Shown here: one piece after another, positions 1 through 5,271 of the stretch
Layout: the number at the start of each line of letters is the position of its first letter
Numbering within the stretch: position 1 is the stretch's first letter
Source of the DNA: Betaproteobacteria bacterium
GTDB lineage: Bacteria; Pseudomonadota; Gammaproteobacteria; Burkholderiales; SG8-39
DNA: 7,165 nt
Direction: 5' to 3'
NCBI GenBank assembly: GCA_009693345.1
Contig: SHXL01000144.1
Coordinates: forward strand, 1-7,165
Notes under the pieces: model-generated
Told to the model about the DNA's origin: nothing
Seen by the model: only the letters and a program-made list of their open reading frames with translations
Databases searched by the model: none
Made by a program: the position numbers and the translations under genes

Positions 1-824
1 ACCCACTGCGCGAGCCTCAACTCCTCGATCTCGGTCGAGATGATCTCATCCGGGGAGCGGACTTGCGACAGCGCGCGCCGCACTCTTTCGTCGGTGAACT
101 GTGCGAACAGTTCCCGGAACCGGCCGACGCTGTCGAGGACGGGTGGCCGGTCGCGGGGCGAGTTGAATGTGGTCCAGACGTAGAGCCGCTTTTCCGAGAT
201 CGGGACCAGCCCGATGCGCTGGCCGTGCCCGAGAAACTCGGTGAAATTCCGGGTGCCGGCCACATTGTCCACGACCATGCGATGCGAACGGTATCCCATG
301 TAGAGCGGCGCGATGTCGCCGAACGCGTGGCGGCGAACTGCGGAATGGATTCCGTCGGCGCCGACCAGGATCTGCGCCTCGAAGGCGCCGTGCCGCTCGG
401 TATCGACCCGGACCCCATCGGCCCGCAAATCGATGCTTTTCAGCGTGACGCCAAAGTGCACGCCCCCCTTCGGCACGCCGTTAAACAACGCTTCCAGCAG
501 GTGGGCGCGATGCACCAGCGCGCCCCGCGACAGCTTTCCGGATTCGTACAGGGGACGATAGTCGCGAGTCGCCAGCAGCGTTCCGCGGCGATCGCAGGTC
601 TCGCGCATCAGGTACGGCCAGGCGTTCGGTCGCAAGGCGTCGGCCAGCCCGTTTCTCTCAAGAACGCGCATCGCGTTGGGGTTCATGATGATCCCGGCCC
701 CAACCGGGTTCAGCTGCGGCGCCTTCTCCAGGACCGTCACGGGCAGGCCCCGGATCGACAACTCACGCGCGAGCGAAAGTCCGCCGATGCCGCCGCCGAC
801 CACCAGTGTCGCGAACTTCGCCAT
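1..824 (-). CDS. FAD-dependent monooxygenase, N-terminal 274 codons (3' end beyond window)
   Basis: Reading the minus strand from the ATG at 824-822 gives an uninterrupted frame to the window edge. The protein opens with a Rossmann strand and the FAD-binding GxGxxG at residues 10-15 (VVGGGIGGLSLA), followed by an acidic strand end, VTVLEKA. The second FAD/NAD(P)H 'DG' motif is present as GADGIHSAVR (G155-R164). A GAGIIMNPNAMRVL segment is typical of the salicylate hydroxylase / 3-hydroxybenzoate 6-hydroxylase / UbiH-like group A flavoproteins (PF01494). Members are usually about 380-400 residues, so roughly the last third, including the GD motif that contacts the FAD ribose, is outside the window. 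The family uses NAD(P)H and O2 to hydroxylate aromatic or similar substrates in the cytoplasm. It diverges from the Rieske oxygenase genes across 27 bases, which suggests a shared pathway. The family call is firm; the substrate is unknown. Confidence 0.9.
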   Translation of the reverse strand, partial: MAKFATLVVGGGIGGLSLARELSIRGLPVTVLEKAPQLNPVGAGIIMNPNAMRVLERNGLADALRPNAWPYLMRETCDRRGTLLATRDYRPLYESGKLSRGALVHRAHLLEALFNGVPKGGVHFGVTLKSIDLRADGVRVDTERHGAFEAQILVGADGIHSAVRRHAFGDIAPLYMGYRSHRMVVDNVAGTRNFTEFLGHGQRIGLVPISEKRLYVWTTFNSPRDRPPVLDSVGRFRELFAQFTDERVRRALSQVRSPDEIISTEIEELRLAQW

Positions 825-851
825 CACCGTATTCTGCCGTATGCTTGGTTG
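825..851. promoter_or_regulatory. 27-base divergent gap between the two oxygenase genes
   Basis: This gap separates two divergent start codons, so at least one promoter must lie inside coding sequence. On the plus strand TATGCT at 840-845 matches four of six bases of a sigma-70 -10 element. It would place a transcript start near 852, the ATG of the Rieske alpha gene itself. No convincing -35 element and no Shine-Dalgarno sequence are visible for that gene. The promoter assignment is tentative. Confidence 0.3.
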
Positions 852-2168
852 ATGGTGGCCCGCGACGAACAGCTCGCAATGCTGGTGCAGCCGGACCGTG
901 TGCATCGCTCGGTGTACGCCGATCCCGTGATCTTCGAGCTGGAGATGGAGCGCATCTTCGGCCGCGCCTGGCTGATTCTTGGGCACGAAAGCCAGGTCGC
1001 CGCGGCCGGAGACTACTTCACCACGCGCATGGGTCGTGAACCCGTGATCGTCGTGCGGCATGAGGACGGGTCGGTCCGCGTGCTGGTCAACCGCTGCGCC
1101 CATCGCGGCGCGACAGTCTGTGCCGAAGGTCGCGGGCGCGCCGAGCGCTTCGTCTGTCCCTACCACGGCTGGAGCTACGACCGCGGCGGCCGGCTGGGCG
1201 CCGTGCCCTTCGAGTCGGGATATCAGCGTGGCAAGCTCTCCGAGCTGGGGCTTAAGCAGGTGCCCCGGGTCGCGCTCTACCGCGGTTTCATCTTCGCGTC
1301 GCTTTCCAGCAGCGGGCCGGGCCTGGAGGAGTTCCTCGGGCCGGCGCGCGCCTCGTTCGATGACCTGGTGGACCGGGCCCCGGGGGGCGAACTCGAAGTG
1401 ACCGGCGGCGTCTTCAAGCACGCCTACAACGGCAACTGGAAATTCATGCTGGAGAACCACCTCGACGGCGCGCACCCGGCCTGGGTGCACGCTTCTTCGG
1501 TGGCGGTCGCGCGCGGCGCACCCGAGCCGGGAGCGCCAGGCAAAGAACATCATTTCGACATCGCAGTGCGCCAGATGCGGCAGAACGGAGCGCCCGACGC
1601 GGTGTGGGATGCCATCGGCGTCTGGACGACGCCCCGCGGCCACGGTTACCTCGGGGACTACCACTCCGACGACCGGCTGGTGGCCGGGATGGGAAGTCCG
1701 GTGTTCGATGAATATAGAAAGAAATTGGTGGAAAGATGCGGACAGAAAGAAGCGGACCGCATCCTGCGCGTGACGCTGTGGAATACCATCATCTACCCCA
1801 ACTGCTCGTTCATGAGCCAGTTCCGCCAGCTGCGAATCATCCACCCGCTGGCGGTGGATCGATCGGTCGTTTACACGTACTCATTCCGCATGAAGCAGGC
1901 GCCGCCCGGAATGTTCCGCGACACTGTGGCCTTCGCCAACGTGGTGAACGGCACCGCTTCCTGGGTATTGACCGACGACCTCGAGGTGTACGAGCGGCTG
2001 CAGCGCGGCCTCTCGTCGGGTGCGGTGGACTGGGTCTACATCGGGCGCGGCCACGGCGGCGACGTCGATGAGGCCGACGGCACGCGGCGCGGCAATACCG
2101 GCACCAGCGAAGTGTTCATCCGTTCGCAGATGCGCGCCTGGCTGGACTACATGGGCGCCGATGCCTGA
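852..2168 (+). CDS. Rieske ring-hydroxylating oxygenase, alpha (catalytic) subunit
   Basis: This 438-residue protein is the large subunit of a Rieske non-heme-iron oxygenase, which uses O2 and two electrons to hydroxylate an aromatic or similar ring. The N-terminal Rieske domain carries C82-x-H84-x17-C102-x2-H105, the ligands of the [2Fe-2S] cluster. The C-terminal catalytic domain (PF00848) has NWKFMLENHLDGAHPAWVH, giving D205, H208 and H213, the bridging Asp and the two iron histidines; the numbering happens to equal that of naphthalene dioxygenase. The third iron ligand is probably D375 or D376 in WVLTDDLEVYE. The ATG at 852 was chosen because family similarity begins just after it (LVQPDRVHRSVYADP); a second in-frame ATG lies at 879. 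The frame stays open far upstream, but that stretch is antisense to the flavin monooxygenase. The beta subunit gene overlaps its stop codon. No ferredoxin or reductase gene is in the window, so electrons must come from elsewhere. Substrate is undetermined. Confidence 0.95.
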   Translation: MVARDEQLAMLVQPDRVHRSVYADPVIFELEMERIFGRAWLILGHESQVAAAGDYFTTRMGREPVIVVRHEDGSVRVLVNRCAHRGATVCAEGRGRAERFVCPYHGWSYDRGGRLGAVPFESGYQRGKLSELGLKQVPRVALYRGFIFASLSSSGPGLEEFLGPARASFDDLVDRAPGGELEVTGGVFKHAYNGNWKFMLENHLDGAHPAWVHASSVAVARGAPEPGAPGKEHHFDIAVRQMRQNGAPDAVWDAIGVWTTPRGHGYLGDYHSDDRLVAGMGSPVFDEYRKKLVERCGQKEADRILRVTLWNTIIYPNCSFMSQFRQLRIIHPLAVDRSVVYTYSFRMKQAPPGMFRDTVAFANVVNGTASWVLTDDLEVYERLQRGLSSGAVDWVYIGRGHGGDVDEADGTRRGNTGTSEVFIRSQMRAWLDYMGADA

Positions 2169-2634
2169 TATGCCTGGCGAGATCGAGCAGTTCCTGTACC
2201 TCGAGGCGCGCCTCCTCGACACGCAGCGTTACGAGGCGTGGCTCGATCTCTACACGGAAGACGCGATCTACTGGGTGCCGCTCGAGCACGACCAGCGCGA
2301 GCCGTTCGAGACTTCATCGATCATCCACGACGACCGGACTCTGCTCGATCTGCGCGTCAGGCAGGCGCGCCACCCGCGGGCGCACGCGCGCCAACCGCTC
2401 GCGCGTACGGTTCACCAGATTGGCAATATTTCACTTGAGGACGAAAAGAAAAACGAACTGACAATAAAGTCGACCCTGGTTCTCGTCGAATTCCGCAATG
2501 AACGCCAGCGCGTCTGGGGTGCGCTGGTCGAGCACCGGCTGCGTCGCCTGCCGCAGGGCTTGCGCATCGCCCGCAAACGCGTCGATCTGGTGAATTCCGA
2601 AAGCGAGCTCGACGGCGTCGCGATCCTGTTTTGA
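2161..2634 (+). CDS. Rieske ring-hydroxylating oxygenase, beta (small) subunit
   Basis: This 157-residue protein belongs to the ring-hydroxylating dioxygenase beta family (PF00866, cone-shaped NTF2-like fold), the structural partner of the alpha subunit. Typical signatures are IEQFLYLEARLLDTQRYEAW near the start, WLDLYTEDAIYWVPL, then IIHDDRTLLDLRVRQ and HPRAHARQPLARTVHQIGNI in the middle, and the ending RIARKRVDLVNSE. Length is normal for the family (about 155-190), and the C-terminal strand is present, so the gene looks intact. The first ATG (2161) overlaps the alpha stop by 8 bases. A second in-frame ATG (2170) directly follows that stop and is also possible; either implies translational coupling. 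Around 2417-2470 the codons become A-rich (DEKKNELTIK, with ACA and ATA), unlike the rest of the gene. Function as the alpha partner is secure; substrate is unknown. Confidence 0.93.
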   Translation: MPDMPGEIEQFLYLEARLLDTQRYEAWLDLYTEDAIYWVPLEHDQREPFETSSIIHDDRTLLDLRVRQARHPRAHARQPLARTVHQIGNISLEDEKKNELTIKSTLVLVEFRNERQRVWGALVEHRLRRLPQGLRIARKRVDLVNSESELDGVAILF

Positions 2635-2645
2635 GCTGCGTCTTT

Positions 2646-2820
2646 TCAGTCGAGCGCGAAATCCACCACTTGCCGCCCGGCAGTCCGCACGGCAAGCAGG
2701 ATCAAGGGCAGCACATTTCACCACGTCGCCCACATCGAGTTCGTCGTGGCCAATGGTATCGGCGCGACCTTCGCCGAATCTGTCGTTGGCGTGGATCCTG
2801 TACGCGCGAAAATCTCTCAT
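2646..2820 (-). pseudogene. Remnant of a YhdH/AcuI-type medium-chain reductase gene
   Basis: Between the beta subunit and the membrane protein, the minus strand starts at ATG 2820 with MRDFRAYRIHANDRFGEGRA and continues to HDELDVGDVV. This resembles the N-terminus of zinc-independent medium-chain reductases of the YhdH/acrylyl-CoA reductase type, in which a xAYRIH start and a (D/E)DLxxGxVV segment precede the SxNYKDALA motif. Here that motif and everything after it is missing. Shifting frame near 2700-2715 gives a short tail, LLAVRTAGRQVVDFALD, ending in TGA at 2648-2646; it resembles the last strand of the same fold (GRxVVD). The simplest reading is an internal deletion of roughly 900 bases leaving both ends. 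The N-terminal match is from memory of the family and is moderately sure; assigning the tail to the same gene is weaker. It has no plausible function as a protein. Confidence 0.5.
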
Positions 2821-2845
2821 GAGAGCGTCGAATATATAGTGGCAC

Positions 2846-3613
2846 ATGGACGGTGAGGGCCAGCTTCCGCACGCGGGCGAACCGCGCGATTCCGTGCCGG
2901 TATCGCGCTGGCCGTCGGCGTGCGCGCTCGTCGCTGCCAACCTGCTCCCCGTGTATGGCGTGCTCCAGTTGAAATGGCCGGTGTTTTCGCTGCTGGCGTT
3001 GTTCTGGATGGAGGTGGTCATGATCGGCTTCGTGACCGTGCTAAGCATGCTCTACGCGCCGGTGTCCGGCTTGTTCTCCCGGATCGGCAAGCTGATCGCG
3101 TTGCTGTTCTTCTGCGTCGGCTACGCTATGCCGACTTTCCTGTACGGATTCGCCCTCGCTGCGATCTTCAGTCCCGACTCCTTCAACGCGTTGTGTTATG
3201 GGCTGATGGGGTTGAGTTCCGCCGCTCCGCCTGTCGAGAGGCCTGAATTGGCCACGCTCATCGGTATTGCGATTCTCGGCACCGGCCTTCAGTTACTGGA
3301 CGCGGTCGGCAGTGGCTGGTTCGCGCCCGCAGCGATAGTAGCGCTGGCCACGAGCCACCTGCTTGCTTTCTTCCGTCATTACGTCGACCGGGGCGAGTTC
3401 CGGGATGCGCGCTTGCGAGTCCTCACGTTCAAACCCTTTGGCTGGCTCGCGTTGATGCATGTCATCGTCGTTGCAGGCGGTTCCGCTGTGCTGTACGGCG
3501 ATTCTCCGGATTGGGCGCCGCTCCTTATCATCGGGGTCAAAACCGCAGTCGACCTGATCGGGCACCTCAGAGAATGGTCACGCCTCCATCCGCCACTATT
3601 GTCTGCCCGGTAA
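2846..3613 (+). CDS. Multi-pass membrane protein, DUF6498-like
   Basis: This 255-residue hydrophobic protein has about six or seven predicted membrane spans, roughly residues 22-41, 45-69, 82-108, 135-155, 160-177, 198-217 and 222-238. The pattern ANLLPVYGVLQLKW, then a span with FWMEVVMIGF, and late SHLLAFFRHY and KTAVDLIGHLRE, resembles the DUF6498 family, whose function is unknown. There is no signal peptide apart from the first span. The start at 2846 gives a 20-residue polar N-terminus; no clear Shine-Dalgarno sequence precedes it. TATAGT at 2835-2840 matches five of six bases of a -10 element and would place transcription almost at the ATG. The conserved part ends near residue 242. The last 13 residues or so are read from DNA that also encodes the C-terminus of the convergent SDR (47-base overlap). 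It is not obviously linked to the neighbouring enzymes. Confidence 0.75.
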   Translation: MDGEGQLPHAGEPRDSVPVSRWPSACALVAANLLPVYGVLQLKWPVFSLLALFWMEVVMIGFVTVLSMLYAPVSGLFSRIGKLIALLFFCVGYAMPTFLYGFALAAIFSPDSFNALCYGLMGLSSAAPPVERPELATLIGIAILGTGLQLLDAVGSGWFAPAAIVALATSHLLAFFRHYVDRGEFRDARLRVLTFKPFGWLALMHVIVVAGGSAVLYGDSPDWAPLLIIGVKTAVDLIGHLREWSRLHPPLLSAR

Positions 3614-4340
3614 TGAACGCCGCCGCGTCCGAGGCGAGGAATACCGCGATGCCGCCGATGTCGCGCGGCTCACCGAGGCGCCGCAGCGGCGTGACGGCGA
3701 TGCGGCCCTCGCGGCGCTGATCGTCTTCCCACAGCGCCTTGGCGAAGTCGGTCTTGATGAGGCCGGGCGCGATGGCGTTGACGCGCACGTTCTTCGGGCC
3801 CCACTCGGCGGCGAGGTTGCGCACCAGATGGTGGTCGGCGGCCTTGGAGATGCCGTAGGCGCCGATCACGGTGTTGGCGATGATGCCGCCGATCGAACCC
3901 ACGGCGATGAAGCTGCCGCCGCCGCGGCCGGCCATGCCGGGAAGCGTAAGGGCGGCAAGCCAGAGGACGCTTTTCACGTTGTTGTGGAACACCTTGTCGA
4001 TGGCTTCGTCGGGGATCTCGGTGAGCGGGCCGTAGTAGGGGTTGGCTGCTGCGTTGGCGATGACGATATCGATGCGGCCCCATCTGGCGATCGTGGCGTC
4101 GACCAGCGACTGCAGATCCTCCTTGCGCGAGATGTTGCAGGACTGGGCGAACACCTCGAAACCCTGTTTTTCGAACTCCGCGCGCACCGCTTCGCAGGCC
4201 TCGGCCTTGCGGCTCGAGATGGCGACCTTGCAACCCGCGCGGGCCAGTTCCTCGGCCATCGACTTGCCGATGCCCTTGGTCGAGCCGGTGACGAGCGCGA
4301 CTTTGCCGGTCAGGTCAAACAATGACTTGGATATGGTCAT
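3567..4340 (-). CDS. SDR family NAD(P)-dependent oxidoreductase
   Basis: This 257-residue protein is a complete classical short-chain dehydrogenase/reductase. It has the cofactor motif TGSTKGIG (residues 18-25), ANAA in the position of the usual NNAG (95-98), and the catalytic set N121, S149, Y162 and K166 (YGISK). It ends with ITGQTIVADGGVTIL, the usual C-terminal segment. R44 after the second strand favours NADP(H) over NAD(H), as an inference. Such enzymes interconvert hydroxyl and keto groups; a role on a hydroxyacyl-CoA or an alicyclic alcohol would fit the neighbouring racemase-like gene, but the substrate is not readable. The gene diverges from the IclR regulator across 101 bases. A palindromic operator candidate (4340-4354) overlaps its start codon, suggesting direct control. 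No clear ribosome binding site precedes the ATG. Its 3' end overlaps the convergent membrane protein gene. Confidence 0.93.
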   Translation of the reverse strand: MTISKSLFDLTGKVALVTGSTKGIGKSMAEELARAGCKVAISSRKAEACEAVRAEFEKQGFEVFAQSCNISRKEDLQSLVDATIARWGRIDIVIANAAANPYYGPLTEIPDEAIDKVFHNNVKSVLWLAALTLPGMAGRGGGSFIAVGSIGGIIANTVIGAYGISKAADHHLVRNLAAEWGPKNVRVNAIAPGLIKTDFAKALWEDDQRREGRIAVTPLRRLGEPRDIGGIAVFLASDAAAFITGQTIVADGGVTIL

Positions 4341-4355
4341 TCCGCTATGCGAAAT
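4339..4355. promoter_or_regulatory. Operator candidate O1 (IclR-type palindrome)
   Basis: TTCCGCTATGCGAAA at 4340-4354 is an inverted repeat with arms TTCCGC and GCGAAA around TAT; five of six arm positions pair, and a further A-T pair at 4339/4355 extends it. It covers the start codon of the SDR gene, so a bound protein would block its expression. Short palindromes of this size upstream of their own gene are common IclR-family sites. That this IclR protein binds here is inference. Confidence 0.5.
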
Positions 4356-4369
4356 TTGATATGACTAAG

Positions 4370-4398
4370 TTGACATGCCATTGCCGCCGATGGAATAT
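4370..4398 (+). promoter_or_regulatory. Probable sigma-70 promoter of the IclR gene
   Basis: A perfect -35 hexamer TTGACA lies at 4370-4375. Seventeen bases further is GAATAT at 4393-4398, a weak -10 (three of six). Transcription would start near 4405, leaving a leader of about 37 bases that carries the strong ribosome binding site of the regulator. The weak -10 is overlapped by operator candidate O2, consistent with a regulated promoter. Confidence 0.5.
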
Positions 4399-4410
4399 CG
4401 AAATGCGAAA
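4396..4410. promoter_or_regulatory. Operator candidate O2 (second palindrome)
   Basis: TATCGAAATGCGAAA has the same 15-base design as O1 (six-base arms, three-base centre), with four of six arm pairs matching, and shares the ATGCGAAA block exactly. Its centre is 56 bases from that of O1. It overlaps the -10 element and the expected transcription start of the IclR gene, a position suited to autorepression. Confidence 0.4.
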
Positions 4411-4430
4411 CATTCTGCAGGTCCAATCCT

Positions 4431-4435
4431 GGAGG
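4431..4435 (+). promoter_or_regulatory. Ribosome binding site fixing the IclR start
   Basis: GGAGG lies six bases before the ATG at 4442 and is one of the two best Shine-Dalgarno matches in the window, with that before 6449. It decides against an upstream in-frame ATG at 4322, which would add 40 unlike residues and overlap the divergent SDR gene. Confidence 0.85.
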
Positions 4436-4441
4436 AATTCC

Positions 4442-5266
4442 ATGGGTGCTTCCGAGCCCACAGTATCGCTGTCCCCGACGCCGGGCCCTTTCAGCTACGA
4501 ACACGAAGGCGACCGCCAGTTCGCCACCACGCTCGCGCGCGGCCTCGAAGTGCTGCGCTGCTTCACGCCGCTCGAAGCGATGCTCGGCAACAAGGAAATC
4601 TCGGTGCGCACCGGCCTGCCCAAGCCCACCGTGTCGCGCCTCACCTACACGCTCACCAAGCTGGGCTACCTGCGCCACAACATGCGCTTGGGCAAATACC
4701 AGCTCGGCTCGGCGGTGCTCTCGATCGGCTATCCGCTGCTCGCCTCGATGAGCATACGCCAGATCGCGCGGCCTTTCATGAAGGAACTCGCCGACTATAC
4801 CAACGGGTCGGTGAACATGGGCGTCCGCGACCGCCTGAGCATGGTCTACGTGGAAGCCTGCCGCAGCGGCAACCTGACGACGCTGCCCGACATCGGCACC
4901 TCGATTCCGATCGCCCAGTCGGTGATGGGCCGCGCTTTCCTGTACGCATGCACGCCGCCGGAGCGCGAGGCGGTGCTCAACCAGATGAAGGTGAAGGAAC
5001 CTGAAACGCTGCGCAAGTACAAGGCGCAGATCGACAAGGGCCTGCAGGACATCCGCGGCAAGGGCTATTGCGTCTCGAACGGCGAACTGCGGCGCGAAGT
5101 GCACGCGGTCGGCGTGCCGATGCGGCGCAATGTGGACGGCGAGATCGTGACGTTCAACTGCGGCATACCCGCTTTCACGGTGAAGAAAGGCCAGCTCGAG
5201 GACGATATCGGCCCGCGCCTGGTGGCGATGGTGCGCAATATCGAAGCGGCGGTCGGGATCCACTGA
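4442..5266 (+). CDS. IclR family transcriptional regulator
   Basis: This 274-residue protein has the two-domain IclR layout. A winged helix-turn-helix covers residues 27-90, with TTLARGLEVLRCF leading in and the recognition helix in LPKPTVSRLTYTLTKLGYL (59-77). An effector-binding domain of about 165 residues follows (PF01614), with typical segments SVNMGVRDRLSMVYVE, TSIPIAQSVMGRAFL, GYCVSNGELRREVHAVGVPM and FNCGIPAF. IclR proteins bind small catabolic acids and act as repressors or activators of adjacent degradative genes. The gene is divergent from the SDR and only five bases upstream of the racemase-like gene, so it probably controls both. Two palindromes in the intergenic region are candidate sites. 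The effector is not known; a substrate or product of the neighbouring enzymes is the obvious guess. Confidence 0.95.
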   Translation: MGASEPTVSLSPTPGPFSYEHEGDRQFATTLARGLEVLRCFTPLEAMLGNKEISVRTGLPKPTVSRLTYTLTKLGYLRHNMRLGKYQLGSAVLSIGYPLLASMSIRQIARPFMKELADYTNGSVNMGVRDRLSMVYVEACRSGNLTTLPDIGTSIPIAQSVMGRAFLYACTPPEREAVLNQMKVKEPETLRKYKAQIDKGLQDIRGKGYCVSNGELRREVHAVGVPMRRNVDGEIVTFNCGIPAFTVKKGQLEDDIGPRLVAMVRNIEAAVGIH

Positions 5267-5271
5267 TTGCC

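Noticed and set aside
63..851. The Rieske alpha frame stays open on the plus strand back to base 63, allowing a 701-residue protein.
   Set aside because: The extra part is antisense to a well-supported flavin monooxygenase, has no family resemblance, and alpha subunits are about 420-460 residues. It is a consequence of high GC.
2669..2696. Inverted repeat CTTGCCG ... CGGCAAG as a terminator after the beta subunit.
   Set aside because: Seven-base stem with a 14-base loop and no following T-run on either strand; it lies within the remnant gene, so is probably coincidental.
2814..2825. Perfect 12-base palindrome CTCTCATGAGAG at the start of the reductase remnant.
   Set aside because: A perfect 12-base palindrome is expected about once or twice by chance in a window this long, and nothing else marks the site as an operator.
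4322..4441. Longer IclR protein from ATG 4322.
   Set aside because: It would overlap the SDR gene, lacks a ribosome site and adds residues unlike the family. GGAGG at 4431 fits the ATG at 4442.
5266..5271. ATT start codon for the racemase-like gene, overlapping the IclR stop.
   Set aside because: ATT starts are very rare, and GTG at 5272 fits the conserved N-terminus without it.
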